64,000 nt of DNA, from NCBI RefSeq assembly GCF_003665065.1, contig NZ_RCHR01000012.1, positions 1 through 64,000 on the forward strand, given 5' to 3'. A program made the translations under genes and the position numbers. The first letter of the stretch is position 1, and every line of letters begins with the position of its first letter. Positions 1-9,483 of the stretch are shown in pieces. A model generated the notes under the pieces. That model did no database searches and was not told where the DNA came from. It saw only the letters and a list, made by a program, of their open reading frames with translations. This DNA comes from Oceanobacillus piezotolerans (GTDB lineage: Bacteria; Bacillota; Bacilli; Bacillales; Amphibacillaceae).

Positions 1-143
1 CCAATCAATTCTATGTCTTAGCTTTTAGAAGTGTTACCTTCTATTTAAAAGAAAAAACGAGTTTTCTTTTTGTCCTAACATACTGGTTGTTTTGTTCAGT
101 TTTCAAAGAGCAAATTTGTTTTTGGCTGTTTCGCAACAGCGAC
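1..143 (-). other. Leader of an rRNA operon (16S gene lies beyond the left edge)
   Basis: Read on the minus strand, the region downstream of the P2 promoter contains a 6-bp hairpin with a GCGA loop (126-141) and then a sequence near 87-120 reading CTCTTTGAAAACTGAACAAA. This matches the conserved box found just upstream of Bacillus 16S rRNA genes. No 16S sequence is reached before position 1. In B. subtilis ygxA, ygzB and perR also sit next to an rRNA operon, which supports the call. The operon is transcribed leftward, the same direction as ygxA and perR. Confidence 0.75.
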
Positions 144-149
144 TTTATT

Positions 150-179
150 AATATAACACACTTCGCAATTTCATGTCAA
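150..179 (-). promoter_or_regulatory. rRNA operon promoter P2
   Basis: On the minus strand the -35 TTGACA (174-179) is followed by an 18-bp spacer and the -10 TATATT (150-155), or a 17-bp spacer to TTATAT. A near-consensus promoter just before the 16S leader box is the standard P2 arrangement of Bacillus rrn operons. Confidence 0.75.
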
Positions 180-239
180 CCAATATTTTTAAAAATAAAT
201 GTTGTTAACTTGGTTGCTGTCTTTTTTGCGACATGGATT

Positions 240-268
240 ACTTTATCATGGGCCCATATGAAAGTCAA
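240..268 (-). promoter_or_regulatory. rRNA operon promoter P1
   Basis: On the minus strand there is a -35 TTGACT (263-268), a 17-bp spacer and a -10 TAAAGT (240-245), about 90 bp upstream of P2. Tandem promoters with this spacing are typical of Bacillus rRNA operons. Confidence 0.65.
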
Positions 269-423
269 CGTATTTTTTAAAAATAATAACCCAATGATCT
301 AATTAACTCGATTCTTGTGTAAGGTAAATATATTTAAGTATAGAAAAAAGCTAACTAATTTAATCTTAGCAGCTAATTTTAATTACAAATTTATTGTATG
401 ATAACCGACTTAAAACGTGACGA

Positions 424-1293
424 TTATCCACTAATTTTATATTTCCGTTGGTAAACACCCTTACCTTTCGTTTCTTCTAATATAGCAGAAATAACTCCTT
501 TTTCTTCCAAATAGGAGATCATCGCTGATAAGTCTAACTTGTAATTTTTTATCTCCGGCATGTTAATCAGCTCTGCATAAGCCCATGGCTCTTCTCTTTC
601 CTTCATAATGTCCAGTAAATGCTCTACAGATAATTCAGCTCTGCTCTTAATGACAAAATCAAGGGCAATCACCATTAATTCGATCTTCTTCTTAAGGTCT
701 TCCTTGCTTTCAATAAACTCCTCATATAACTTATAAACTTCTAAATCAATTTGTTTTACTTGATTCCAAACAGTCACTTCGGGATAGAAGCCTTTTTCGA
801 TTACAGCTAACCGGGCTAAATAATGAAGCGAATATAAAACCTTGCTGTTGGCATCTTTATATTCTTCAGAATCAAATAGCGCTTTTGCTTCATTAAAGTT
901 TTTGACCAGTTTGCCAAATTCCATTGCCTTACGTAAACTTCGATTATCCTCCGGAAACTCTCTTAGTTTCTCTTTTAAATGGGTTATGTACTCATTCCGG
1001 TCAAAAACCACTTTTCCATTGATAATCCATTCCACAGCTCTGCGATACCCACTTGTATCAATCCAATTGATTAGCTTTTCCTCCATTATAACGTGCAATG
1101 CTGCAGTTTCGTTCTCACTTTCGTAATGTTTCACATACCAGGCTTGTTCTGCTTCCCTAACAATAATTAGTAAGACGATATCAAAATTATCTGTTTCAGG
1201 ACTATTCGGTTTGGTTTTTTCAACTGTTAATATTCCTAATGTGTTCAGATCGCTCGCTCTTTCTTGATAGATAGGCCTTAGGAAATTCTCCAT
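424..1293 (-). CDS. ygxA: YgxA-like nucleotidyltransferase-like protein
   Basis: A 289-residue soluble protein, acidic and helix-rich, resembling B. subtilis YgxA and its nucleotidyltransferase-like family. Its biochemical role is not established. I place the start at the ATG whose protein begins MENFLRPIYQ, because a GGGGGA ribosome-binding site lies six bases upstream; an upstream ATG at 1317 has no such site. The middle of the protein (about residues 110-220) is lysine/glutamate-rich helix, and the C-terminal part looks like a winged-helix domain. Position between the rRNA operon and ygzB/perR matches B. subtilis, which supports the name more than any motif does. Confidence 0.8.
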   Translation of the reverse strand: MENFLRPIYQERASDLNTLGILTVEKTKPNSPETDNFDIVLLIIVREAEQAWYVKHYESENETAALHVIMEEKLINWIDTSGYRRAVEWIINGKVVFDRNEYITHLKEKLREFPEDNRSLRKAMEFGKLVKNFNEAKALFDSEEYKDANSKVLYSLHYLARLAVIEKGFYPEVTVWNQVKQIDLEVYKLYEEFIESKEDLKKKIELMVIALDFVIKSRAELSVEHLLDIMKEREEPWAYAELINMPEIKNYKLDLSAMISYLEEKGVISAILEETKGKGVYQRKYKISG

Positions 1294-1574
1294 TCTATTT
1301 CCCCCACTCATTCTCATTCACTAAATAAAATTAACATATCAGTGTTCTTTCTCTCTGGCTACTTATTTGTCCCCAAAATTCGACAAAATAAGCTTTTCCT
1401 TATATATTTCGTTAAATATAAAGAAATTCCTTCTTTTATAAAGCATATTTTTTATCTTTCTTCCTAATTTTATAGCATTCATCCCACTTTAAAGGCATGC
1501 AAATGAAAAGATTTATATTTTTCTAACGAGCGGGAAAATATGCTATACTAAATTTATGTACAAGGGGGAACATT

Positions 1575-1958
1575 ATGGCTGAGGAAAAGTTAGTCTACTC
1601 AAGTAAAATTAATAAAATACGCTCATTCGCATTGATTCTTGTATTCGCAGGAATACTACTTATGTATGTTGGAATCTTACTTAAGAATGTCGAATGGTTA
1701 ATGTTAATCTTCTTTATCCTAGGGGTTCTTGCAGTAGTCTTTAGTTGTGTTGTTTATTTATGGATAGGAACTTTATCGTTAAAAACGGTGTCTGTTATCT
1801 GTCCAAACTGTGAAAAGCCAACCAAAATGCTGGGACGTGTGGATGCTTGCATGCATTGTAAACAGCCATTAACGATGGACAAGAACTTAGAAGGACTAGA
1901 ATTCGATGAGAAGTACAACTCACGTCGGTATATGAAAGAACAAGAAGAGCATAAGTAA
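1575..1958 (+). CDS. ygzB: YgzB family membrane protein with zinc ribbon
   Basis: A 127-residue protein with two predicted membrane helices (about residues 16-36 and 42-65), followed by a cytosolic zinc ribbon with paired CxxC motifs (C76/C79 and C92/C95). This layout and length match the YgzB (DUF2614) family, whose function is unknown. An AAGGGGGA ribosome-binding site precedes the ATG, and a TATACT -10-like element lies about 30 bp upstream. It is convergent with perR, and the perR-ygzB-ygxA neighbourhood is conserved in Bacillus. Confidence 0.85.
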   Translation: MAEEKLVYSSKINKIRSFALILVFAGILLMYVGILLKNVEWLMLIFFILGVLAVVFSCVVYLWIGTLSLKTVSVICPNCEKPTKMLGRVDACMHCKQPLTMDKNLEGLEFDEKYNSRRYMKEQEEHK

Positions 1959-2026
1959 CTAGAAACACAAAAAATCCAAATGCGCAGAATAGCCATTTGG
2001 ATTTTTTCATATTAAGCAGTCCGAGA

Positions 2027-2470
2027 TTAATGCTTTTTGGTTCCTACTTTTTGACAATCTGGACAAGTACCGTATACCTCTAATCGGTGATGACTAACAT
2101 CAAAACCTGTTACTTGCTCCGCCAGTGCTTCTACTTCATTCAATGGAGGATAATGGAAATCCACGATTTTCCCGCAGTTATTGCAAATCGTATGATAATG
2201 ATCCGATGTATTACAATCAAATCTGCTTGAGGAATCTCCATACGTTAGTTCACGAACAAGTCCAACTTCACGCAACACTTTTAAATTGTTATACACAGTA
2301 GCAACACTCATATTAGGGAATTTCCCTTCTAGTGCTTTATAAATTTCATCTGCTGTTGGATGTACCATTGAATTTAACAAATATTCCAGTACCGCATGAC
2401 GTTGTGGGGTGATACGGACGCCTGACTCCTTCAAAGTCTCTATCGCTTGGTTTAAACGTTTTTCAGACAC
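2027..2470 (-). CDS. perR: Peroxide-responsive repressor PerR (Fur family)
   Basis: PerR is a metal-dependent dimeric repressor that senses H2O2 by metal-catalysed oxidation of histidine ligands and controls catalase, Ahp, heme synthesis and Fur. I choose the GTG start because an AGGTGG site lies six bases upstream and the numbering then coincides with B. subtilis PerR: regulatory ligands H37, D85, H91, H93 and D104, and structural zinc cysteines C96, C99, C136 and C139, are all present. Length is 147 residues against 145 in B. subtilis. An ATG two codons upstream (2476) is the alternative start. The winged helix spans roughly residues 15-75. Peroxiredoxin and hemL genes lie nearby. Confidence 0.95.
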   Translation of the reverse strand: MSEKRLNQAIETLKESGVRITPQRHAVLEYLLNSMVHPTADEIYKALEGKFPNMSVATVYNNLKVLREVGLVRELTYGDSSSRFDCNTSDHYHTICNNCGKIVDFHYPPLNEVEALAEQVTGFDVSHHRLEVYGTCPDCQKVGTKKH

Positions 2471-2515
2471 AGCCATCCACCTCACTTTCCATAAAAATAT
2501 ATCGTATCTAATAAC

Positions 2516-2531
2516 ATTATTTATTTATAAT
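2516..2531. promoter_or_regulatory. Possible PerR operator upstream of perR
   Basis: An AT-rich dyad (ATTAT, six bases, ATAAT) lies 46 bp upstream of the perR start. It only partly matches the PerR-box consensus TTATAATnATTATAA. Autoregulation is known for B. subtilis perR, so the position is sensible, but AT-rich dyads are common here and the support is weak. Confidence 0.25.
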
Positions 2532-2624
2532 CTTTACAATTAGTTTACCCTGTAAACGGAAAGTAGTCAACATAAGTACATTAGCAATAGTATTAATGAT
2601 GTAACTATTCTAATGATTTGTTAT

Positions 2625-3185
2625 TTACACATCTACTTTTAATGTTCTTTCTTCTCCCCCTAATACCTTGTTAACATATCTTGCAGCAACAAAGAGGAAG
2701 TCGGATAAACGATTTAAGTACCTCTGGACAAAAGGATTCTCCAGATCTTCACCTAATGCTACCACATGACGCTCTGCTCTTCTCACAATCGTCCGAGCTG
2801 TGTGCAAAGCACTCGAAGCTTTATTTCCGGATGGCAGAATAAAATTCTTTAATGGCTCAAGGGCCTGATCCCACTCATCCATTTGTGTCTCCAACTCGTC
2901 TATATGCTCCTGCTTTAATTGCCAATTCACTTTCTTTCCTTTAGGGGTAGAAATCTCTGCCCCTACATGAAACATAATTGTTTGAACGTGATGCATGATA
3001 TCTAAAAATGCTTCTTTCTCGTTCCATTTTTCTTCTTCCAGAAAACTTACGGCTAACCCAATGAATGAATTTGCCTCATCACAAGTTCCGTAGGCTTCCA
3101 CTCTTAGATCATTCTTCGGAACACGGTCGCCATAAACTAAAGAAGTAAGCCCCTTATCACCTGAACGCGTATAAATTCTCGCCAT
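2625..3185 (-). CDS. PduO-type cob(I)yrinate a,c-diamide adenosyltransferase
   Basis: Transfers the adenosyl group of ATP to cob(I)alamin to make adenosylcobalamin. The 186-residue protein has the family's N-terminal ATP-binding signature (TRSGDKGLTSLVYGDRV, residues 6-22), then AYGTCDEANS, and near the C-terminus the RTIVRRAERHVVAL helix. All of these are typical of the PduO/YvqK type. The ATG at 3185 is preceded by GGGGGA. No other cobalamin gene is nearby. In B. subtilis nothing of this kind lies between perR and bcp, so this gene and the next appear inserted into a conserved order. Confidence 0.92.
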   Translation of the reverse strand: MARIYTRSGDKGLTSLVYGDRVPKNDLRVEAYGTCDEANSFIGLAVSFLEEEKWNEKEAFLDIMHHVQTIMFHVGAEISTPKGKKVNWQLKQEHIDELETQMDEWDQALEPLKNFILPSGNKASSALHTARTIVRRAERHVVALGEDLENPFVQRYLNRLSDFLFVAARYVNKVLGGEERTLKVDV

Positions 3186-3343
3186 AGAAATCCCCCTATT
3201 TATATTATTCTTCCCAATCGTAGTTACTAACCATTCTATTAGAAAACTTGGTATTCGCCAAGCGTTAGAGAAATTGTCTCGTATCATTTGAGCTTTCCAG
3301 TTTCACGAATGACCAAATGAGTGCAACCTCAGCTAACTTAGCC

Positions 3344-3991
3344 CTACTTCAACCGGCAAAAAATAAATTTGGAGATTATTTTAATATCTAATGCAAACGA
3401 GCAGTGCTGAATGTAATAGAGGTCATGTGGTGCTCTCTCAGAATATGTCAATTCATTACCAAAAAATACTCTAGTATAACCAATTAATCCAGGTCTCAAT
3501 TGTAAGCTTTCCTTTTGTTTTTGATTGTAGGTATTTGCAATCTCCATATACTCTGGTTTTGGTCCGATCAGACTCATGTCTCCCTTAAGCACACTATAGA
3601 GTCGTGGAAGTTTATGAAGGTTATACTTTATTAACCAAAGTCCTGTAGAGGTTACCGTACAGTGATCATCATTTTGAAAATCAAAACGATTCGGAACACC
3701 TTCTCTCCAACTGTCCAGATAAGGTTGCTGTGGTAAAAACCGGATAACTCTTGAAGGATTTGTCATTACCCTGAAGCTATAACGAATGAAGGATTGATTA
3801 TCTTTCCCGGCTAAAGCCTCGCGAGATAGAATTGGTCTTCCTTCTTTCTTTGCAATCCGATAAGATATGATGCATATAAGTGGAGACAGTATACATAAAA
3901 GAAGAAAACTGACAACGACATCCATCAATCTTTTCACTGTTAAATACAACCGAGATGGGGTTAGCGGTTCACGCACTTCTATTTTCTCCAT
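3344..3991 (-). CDS. Undecaprenyl-phosphate sugar phosphotransferase (bacterial sugar transferase family)
   Basis: A 215-residue membrane-anchored transferase that should move a sugar-phosphate from a nucleotide sugar onto a lipid carrier, the first step of exopolysaccharide or teichuronic acid repeat assembly (TuaA/EpsL/WcaJ type). One membrane helix lies at about residues 21-43, preceded by the usual basic KRLMD start. The catalytic block KLPRLYSVLKGDMSLIGPKP lies near residues 125-145, followed by the RPGLIGYTRV region. An AGAGGTG site precedes the ATG at 3991. No glycosyltransferase or polymerase gene is nearby, so it may prime a pathway encoded elsewhere. Confidence 0.87.
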   Translation of the reverse strand: MEKIEVREPLTPSRLYLTVKRLMDVVVSFLLLCILSPLICIISYRIAKKEGRPILSREALAGKDNQSFIRYSFRVMTNPSRVIRFLPQQPYLDSWREGVPNRFDFQNDDHCTVTSTGLWLIKYNLHKLPRLYSVLKGDMSLIGPKPEYMEIANTYNQKQKESLQLRPGLIGYTRVFFGNELTYSERAPHDLYYIQHCSFALDIKIISKFIFCRLK

Positions 3992-4109
3992 GGCCAAACA
4001 CCTCTTTTTGTTAATAGATGTAATAGACTTGTACTACATCCTATTCAAGAAAAAGAGAGCATATACCAAAAAAAGAGAAGGAAACTATCGCTAGTTCCTT
4101 CTCACCTTC

Positions 4110-4580
4110 TTATTTTAAATTCTCTCGTATGAATTGTAATGCTTCTTCTACATGTCCTTTAACGTTCACTTTACGGTATTCCTTCTGTAGAACACCTTCT
4201 TTATCTATGATAAAGGTAGAGCGCTCAATTCCATAATATTCTTTACCAAAATTCTTCTTTAATTTCCATACATCAAAGTCATCCGCTACCTTATGGTCCT
4301 CATCTGCTAATAATAAGAAAGGTAGGTCATGCTTATCGATAAACTTCTGATGCTGTTCGACTGGATCAGGACTAATCCCTATGATTACAGCGTCCAGCTC
4401 TCCAAAGCTTTCATGATTATCACGGAAGTCACATGCTTCAGTCGTACAGCCAGGTGTCATATCTTTTGGATAAAAATACAGCACGACATGCTTGCCTCTA
4501 AAATCTGATAAACGAACCTCTTCACCGTTTTGGTTTGGTAACGTAAAGTCTTCTACTACACTTCCAACTTCTACTGCCAA
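4110..4580 (-). CDS. bcp: Thioredoxin-dependent peroxiredoxin Bcp
   Basis: Reduces hydrogen peroxide and organic hydroperoxides in the cytosol using thioredoxin. The 156-residue protein has the thioredoxin-fold peroxiredoxin layout with peroxidatic C45 in the TPGCTTEAC motif and the resolving C50 five residues later, as in atypical two-cysteine BCP enzymes. The start is a TTG (protein then begins MAVEVG) with a GGAGGGGA site. Equivalent to B. subtilis ygaF, which also lies between perR and hemL. Confidence 0.94.
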   Translation of the reverse strand: MAVEVGSVVEDFTLPNQNGEEVRLSDFRGKHVVLYFYPKDMTPGCTTEACDFRDNHESFGELDAVIIGISPDPVEQHQKFIDKHDLPFLLLADEDHKVADDFDVWKLKKNFGKEYYGIERSTFIIDKEGVLQKEYRKVNVKGHVEEALQFIRENLK

Positions 4581-4646
4581 TTCGTTCCCCTCCTATAATT
4601 CCTATAATCCTTATATCATCCACTATAGCATATCGATTAGAAGGTT

Positions 4647-5084
4647 TCATTTATCTCTACTTCTCTCTCTAGATTCAAATAGCTTCATTACAAATGCAGT
4701 AGGCAGAACATAACCTATAAGTGCTTGCAATAGGGCAATAAACCTGCCAATTCCCAGTGGGGTAATGTCCCCATATCCAATGGTTAATAAAGTGACCCCA
4801 CTAAAATACAGAGAATGAATCATTGAACCAATTACACTAACCTGTCTTAGTTCTCCATTTTCTACAAGGACGATTCCTTGAAGTGAAAGAATAAAATAAA
4901 CGAGGCCAAAACCAATAATGACAATTAAATAAATAAGAATCAAGGCAAGAAATAGCTCTCTAGAAAACTTGCTGTCTCTTAATTCAAATTTGACATATAC
5001 CCTTTTCCCTCGAATAAACTCCGTAATACTAATTAAAAGGACAATGCAAATTACAATAAATACTAACCAAGGAATAAAAGTCAT
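4647..5084 (-). CDS. Two-pore-domain-like potassium channel protein
   Basis: A 145-residue membrane protein with helices at about residues 1-21, 43-70 and 112-136, and a re-entrant pore segment carrying the K+ selectivity filter TIGYGD (near residue 103). It fits the Ion_trans_2 family. There is no C-terminal RCK/TrkA-N domain, so gating would need another subunit or none. An AGGAGA site precedes the ATG. It replaces ygaE in the B. subtilis order and is divergent from hemL. Confidence 0.85.
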   Translation of the reverse strand: MTFIPWLVFIVICIVLLISITEFIRGKRVYVKFELRDSKFSRELFLALILIYLIVIIGFGLVYFILSLQGIVLVENGELRQVSVIGSMIHSLYFSGVTLLTIGYGDITPLGIGRFIALLQALIGYVLPTAFVMKLFESRERSRDK

Positions 5085-5243
5085 TTTATACTCTCCTAAG
5101 GCTTGTCTCCTTCTAATATATGCGGATTTTTATTTATTTTTCCCTTTTTCTAAATTATGCAGGGATGTTCGTACCTTTCGTGTTATCTAGTAATTTTTGG
5201 TATAGTAGATAAGGGTTGGTTTTACATGAGGAGGAATAAAAAA

Positions 5244-6536
5244 ATGAATTTTTCAAAATCAGAAGAATTACATAAAGAGGCTTTAGAGCTTATTGTTGGC
5301 GGAGTGAATTCACCATCTCGTTCCTATAAAGCAGTTGGAGGCGGTGCACCAGTTTATATGGAAAAAGGAGAAGGCGCCTACTTTTGGGATGTAGATGGTA
5401 ATAAGTATATTGATTACCTTGCAGCGTATGGCCCAATTATTACTGGATTTGGCCATCCACATATTGCAAAAGCGATTAACAAGGCTGCTACAAACGGTGT
5501 TTTATTCGGAACACCAACTCGTTTAGAAAATACATTTGCTAAAATGCTACAGGAAGCAATTCCTTCCTTAGAAAAAGTACGCTTCAATAACTCTGGTACG
5601 GAAGCTGTCATGACTACAATTCGTGTAGCTCGCGCTTATACTGGTCGGACCAAGATTATTAAATTTGCAGGCTGCTACCATGGGCACTTCGACGCTGTTC
5701 TTGTTGAAGCTGGGTCTGGCCCTTCCACACTAGGAACTCCTGATTCTGCTGGTGTACCAGTGACAACTGCAGAAGATGTCATAACAGTTCCTTTTAATGA
5801 TATAGATGCATACAAAGAGGCACTGGATAAATGGGGCGACGATGTTGCTGCTGTATTGGTAGAGCCGGTCGTTGGAAACTTCGGAATCGTGGAACCAAAA
5901 GAAGGCTTCCTGCAAGCAATTAATGATTTAACTCACCAAGCTGGGGCAATCGTTATTTATGATGAGGTAATTACAGCATTCCGCTTTACATACGGAAGTG
6001 CACAGCAGTTATACGGCGTGGAGCCAGATATGACAGCTTTAGGCAAAATTATTGGTGGTGGTTTACCAATAGGTGCTTATGGCGGCCGAAAAGAAATCAT
6101 GGAACAAGTGGCGCCACTCGGACCGGCATATCAAGCTGGTACGATGTCTGGAAATCCAGCATCCATGTCTGCTGGCATCGCTTGTCTAGAAGTGTTAAGC
6201 GCTGAGGGAGTATACGAAAAATTAGATGAGCTTGGTGCACGCTTAGAAAAAGGGATTCTTGAAAAGGCAAAAGAATTCAACATGCACATTACTGTCAATC
6301 GCCTGCGTGGAGCATTAACCGTTTATTTCGGAGTAGATAAAGTAACAAATTACGAAGAAGCGCAAGCAAGTGATAGTGAAGCGTACGCTACATTTTTTAA
6401 ACTTATGCTGAATGAAGGGATTAACCTTGCACCTTCTAAATATGAAGCTTGGTTTTTAACAACAGAACATACAGAATCAGATATTGATGAAACCATTGAA
6501 GCAGTTGGTCGGGCTTTTGAGAAAATGTCTAAGTAA
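5244..6536 (+). CDS. hemL: Glutamate-1-semialdehyde 2,1-aminomutase
   Basis: PLP enzyme converting glutamate-1-semialdehyde to 5-aminolevulinate, the last step of the C5 pathway to heme and other tetrapyrroles. The 430-residue protein is full length. The PLP lysine is K268 in [12 protein letters not shown], and the class III aminotransferase motif with the PLP-contacting aspartate ([12 protein letters not shown]) is present. The ATG at 5244 follows GAGGAGGAA; longer in-frame starts lack a site. It lies next to bcp and perR as gsaB does in B. subtilis, away from the main hem operon. Confidence 0.95.
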   Translation: MNFSKSEELHKEALELIVGGVNSPSRSYKAVGGGAPVYMEKGEGAYFWDVDGNKYIDYLAAYGPIITGFGHPHIAKAINKAATNGVLFGTPTRLENTFAKMLQEAIPSLEKVRFNNSGTEAVMTTIRVARAYTGRTKIIKFAGCYHGHFDAVLVEAGSGPSTLGTPDSAGVPVTTAEDVITVPFNDIDAYKEALDKWGDDVAAVLVEPVVGNFGIVEPKEGFLQAINDLTHQAGAIVIYDEVITAFRFTYGSAQQLYGVEPDMTALGKIIGGGLPIGAYGGRKEIMEQVAPLGPAYQAGTMSGNPASMSAGIACLEVLSAEGVYEKLDELGARLEKGILEKAKEFNMHITVNRLRGALTVYFGVDKVTNYEEAQASDSEAYATFFKLMLNEGINLAPSKYEAWFLTTEHTESDIDETIEAVGRAFEKMSK

Positions 6537-6542
6537 AAGTAG

Positions 6543-6576
6543 AAAACTCCTCCACATACAATGTGAAGGAGTTTTT
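6543..6576 (+). terminator. Intrinsic terminator of hemL
   Basis: Hairpin AACTCCTCCACAT / ATGTGAAGGAGTT followed by TTTTT, starting a few bases after the hemL stop codon. Confidence 0.85.
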
Positions 6577-6626
6577 ATATTACACAGGGAAATTAAAAAA
6601 TATGATCCGAGGACTTTTATTAATAA

Positions 6627-6882
6627 AAGAAAGTCCACGTCCAGCTCCAGTGCCCAGCAACTAGCAGATCTTTTGGTGGGACGAGCATTGCGCAGTCCCA
6701 AACTTCACACTCCTCCACTACGATAACGTTCAACATAGTTGAACTTCATTAATCAAGTTAAAGGAAGTGCCGACTAAAAACGGCTTTTGCCAACGTCGGC
6801 ATACCCCTAAAGGGGCATATTTCCTTTATTTCATTGCGGAGTGCTCCAGTTTGTACGTTGCTAAACGGGCACTTGCGCTTTT
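6627..6882 (-). repeat. Dispersed intergenic element, copy 1 of 3
   Basis: About 255 bp filling the gap between the convergent hemL and ygaD genes. On the minus strand it shares long near-identical blocks with 40680-40886 and 57195-57352: an outer block with GTTTAGCAACGTACAAACTGG, an inner block with TTATCGTAGTGGAGGA, and another outer block with CTAGTTGCTGGGC. This copy carries extra hairpin-forming sequence in the middle. No protein is encoded. It may be a MITE-like or structured-RNA repeat. Confidence 0.8.
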
Positions 6883-6886
6883 GTTC

Positions 6887-8638
6887 TTATTCATTATCCA
6901 AATTCTGTACTTGATACAAATCATAATAGCTTCCTTGTTTTTTCATTAGCTCATCATGAGAACCAATTTCAACAATTTCCCCATCTTCAATCACTACAAT
7001 ACGGTCAGCATGGGTAATGGTTGCAAGTCGATGCGCAACAATAAAGGTGGTTCTATCCGAGGCTAACTTTTCCATTGTTTCCTGAATGAGATGCTCACTC
7101 TCAAGGTCTAGCGCGGATGTTGCTTCATCAAAGATCAGTATTGGTGGGTTCTTTAGGAATACCCGGGCAATAGCAATTCTTTGCTTCTGCCCACCAGAAA
7201 GCTTAACCCCTCTTTCCCCCACTAAAGTATCATATCCATTTGGAAGTTTCTCAATAAAATCATGAGCGTTTGCTGCTTTTGCTGCTTCTACGACCTCTTC
7301 ATCTGTTGCATCTGGATTTCCCATTCTGATATTCATTGCAATGGATTCACTGAATAGGATGTTATCCTGAAGCACCATCCCAATATTGTCTCTTAAAGAT
7401 CTGGCTTTTACATCTCGTACGTCATGGCCATCTACTTTAATCGTTCCATTGGTTACATCATAGAAACGAGGAATTAAACTGATAATGGTTGATTTACCAC
7501 CACCACTCATACCAACAAAGGCGATTGTCTCACCCTTCTTGACATGCAGCGTGATATCATTTAGTACAAGATTCTCTTTATTGTCATAGCGGAAGGAGAC
7601 ACGCTCTATGTCGACCTCTCCTTCGACTCTGCCTAATTCCTTTGCCCCGTCTTTATCTACTATGTCATATTTTTCATTCATAAATTCCATAACACGATCA
7701 ATCGAAGCAATTGCTTGAACAAGTGTAGTCGACGAGTTAATTAATCTCCTTAATGGACTGTAAACTTGATTCATAAAGCCAACAAACGCCACCAATGTAC
7801 CTAAACTCATCGCTCCTATTATTACTTGATAACCACCAAAAGCTACTACTAACAGTGGAGCCAAATCTGTAATTGTATTGGTCACTGCAAAGGTTTTTGC
7901 ATTCCAGTCAACATGCTTCATTGCTTTATTGATAAAATTATGGTTTCTTTTATTAAATTCTCCTTGCTCATAATCTTCTAATGCAAAGCTTCTTGTTACC
8001 GGAATTCCTTGTACACGTTCGTGAAGATGTCCTTGCACCTCTGCTAAAGCTTGCGATCGTTCTCTAGTCAATTTGCGTAGTCTGGAATAAAAATATTTAA
8101 CCGCAAAACCAAACAGGGGAAATAATATAATGGATACGATTGTCATTTTCACATCCAGGAAAAACATGATAATAATTGCTATTAGAATCGTAATGATATC
8201 TAACCACACGTTCATTAGACCAGTTATGACAAAATTCTTCGTTTGTTCGACATCATGTATTACCCGGGAAATAATCTCCCCGGTTTTTGTCTGGGAATAA
8301 TATTTCAAACTTAGCTTTTGAAGATGATCAAATAGTTTCTCTCGGATATCATAAAGAACTTTATTACCGACCCATTGCGCAAGATATTGCCGTATATATT
8401 CAATAGGCGGTCTTAAAACAAGAAACACAACAAAAGCAATTCCCATAATCCAGAAAAGTTCATTCAGCTTATCCGAACTCGACATTGTTTCTGAAGCAAT
8501 TATATTATCAATGACATACTTTAAAATAAGCGGCATTAATAAGGGGATTCCAAATTTAATAATCCCTACAATAATTGTCCAAAAAATCCGCCATTTATAT
8601 GGTTTAACGAACTCCATGTACTGTTTTACACTGCTCAT
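6887..8638 (-). CDS. ygaD: ABC transporter, fused permease and ATPase (multidrug/lipid exporter type)
   Basis: A 583-residue half-transporter. The N-terminal exporter domain has six membrane helices (about residues 15-310), and the C-terminal ATPase has Walker [10 protein letters not shown], signature LSGGQKQR, Walker [13 protein letters not shown] and the H-loop AHRLAT. It should work as a homodimer exporting a hydrophobic compound; the substrate is unknown. B. subtilis YgaD is the same size and also lies between hemL and ygaC. Confidence 0.9.
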   Translation of the reverse strand: MSSVKQYMEFVKPYKWRIFWTIIVGIIKFGIPLLMPLILKYVIDNIIASETMSSSDKLNELFWIMGIAFVVFLVLRPPIEYIRQYLAQWVGNKVLYDIREKLFDHLQKLSLKYYSQTKTGEIISRVIHDVEQTKNFVITGLMNVWLDIITILIAIIIMFFLDVKMTIVSIILFPLFGFAVKYFYSRLRKLTRERSQALAEVQGHLHERVQGIPVTRSFALEDYEQGEFNKRNHNFINKAMKHVDWNAKTFAVTNTITDLAPLLVVAFGGYQVIIGAMSLGTLVAFVGFMNQVYSPLRRLINSSTTLVQAIASIDRVMEFMNEKYDIVDKDGAKELGRVEGEVDIERVSFRYDNKENLVLNDITLHVKKGETIAFVGMSGGGKSTIISLIPRFYDVTNGTIKVDGHDVRDVKARSLRDNIGMVLQDNILFSESIAMNIRMGNPDATDEEVVEAAKAANAHDFIEKLPNGYDTLVGERGVKLSGGQKQRIAIARVFLKNPPILIFDEATSALDLESEHLIQETMEKLASDRTTFIVAHRLATITHADRIVVIEDGEIVEIGSHDELMKKQGSYYDLYQVQNLDNE

Positions 8639-8738
8639 TTATATCTTCCTTTATTCGTAATTGCAAAGGAGACCGTCACAAAGCCAAATAAACATTATCT
8701 ACCTTTGACTTGTTTGAACAGCCTCCTATTTTTCTTAG

Positions 8739-9266
8739 TTAACGATACGTTAAATAACGTTCATACCAATTATCGACAAAGTCTGGAGCAAAAGGCCCCT
8801 TACGTTGGCGAACCCATCGAATTAAATAGTCTATATTATTATGTAGAATTCTGTCTAAAACGACAGGATAATTCATTGCCTTCTTGTGGACAAGATATTC
8901 ATCCTTATCTAAGATATCATATGTCATATCTGGGTATACCTTTAAGTCCAGATCATAATCGATATATTTAAGCGCCTCATCATCATAAACAAAAGGCGAA
9001 CTAATATTACAATAATAGTAAATACCATCCGTCCTGAGCATCCCGATAATATTGAACCAATACGTTGCATGGAAGTAACATATTGCTGGCTCTCTCGTAA
9101 TCCAGGTCCTTCCATCACTTTCCGTAACCGGTGTTTTATCATTCGCACCAATAATAATCGTTTCCGTACCCTTTAAAACGAGGCTGTTTTCCCAAACACG
9201 ATGTAGTTGCCCATTATGCTTATAGCTATGTATTTGTATTTTAGATCCTGCTCTTGGAGCAACCAT
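8739..9266 (-). CDS. ygaC: DUF402 family nucleoside tri/diphosphatase (YgaC/NtdP type)
   Basis: A 175-residue cytosolic protein of the DUF402 family. Staphylococcal homologues hydrolyse nucleoside tri- and diphosphates, with conserved acidic residues binding metal. Family-typical acidic segments are visible: [19 protein letters not shown] (around residues 95-113) and the following ILDKDEY. It lies just upstream of ygaD on the same strand, as in B. subtilis, with about 100 bp between them. Confidence 0.85.
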   Translation of the reverse strand: MVAPRAGSKIQIHSYKHNGQLHRVWENSLVLKGTETIIIGANDKTPVTESDGRTWITREPAICYFHATYWFNIIGMLRTDGIYYYCNISSPFVYDDEALKYIDYDLDLKVYPDMTYDILDKDEYLVHKKAMNYPVVLDRILHNNIDYLIRWVRQRKGPFAPDFVDNWYERYLTYR

Positions 9267-9376
9267 TCTATCTACCTCTCTTATTATTCCGAGTCACCTT
9301 TCACTTATTATATAGATAATAATGGAAAAATTAAAGTGAAACTGCTTGCAAAAGGTTTCCGGGGGAGAAAGAAAGG

Positions 9377-9451
9377 ATGAGTAAAGATAGAGAAATGATT
9401 ACAAACCCTTATTTATATTCACTTAAACATATAAAAGGGTTTCCTGATTAG
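9377..9451 (+). CDS. Possible 24-residue small protein
   Basis: A short ORF (MSKDREMITNPYLYSLKHIK then GFPD) with a GGGGGAG site about ten bases before the ATG and further purines between. Its last codons form the left arm of the terminator hairpin at 9434-9463. It could be a real small protein ending in its own terminator or chance. I recognise no homologue. Confidence 0.3.
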   Translation: MSKDREMITNPYLYSLKHIKGFPD

Positions 9452-9463
9452 GAAACCCTTAAA
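9434..9463. terminator. Terminator of sspE (bidirectional hairpin)
   Basis: Perfect 11-bp hairpin AAGGGTTTCCT / AGGAAACCCTT with a 4-base loop. Flanking A- and T-rich sequence allows termination of sspE on the minus strand. Confidence 0.75.
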
Positions 9464-9483
9464 AGTAAATTCGGAATAATAAT

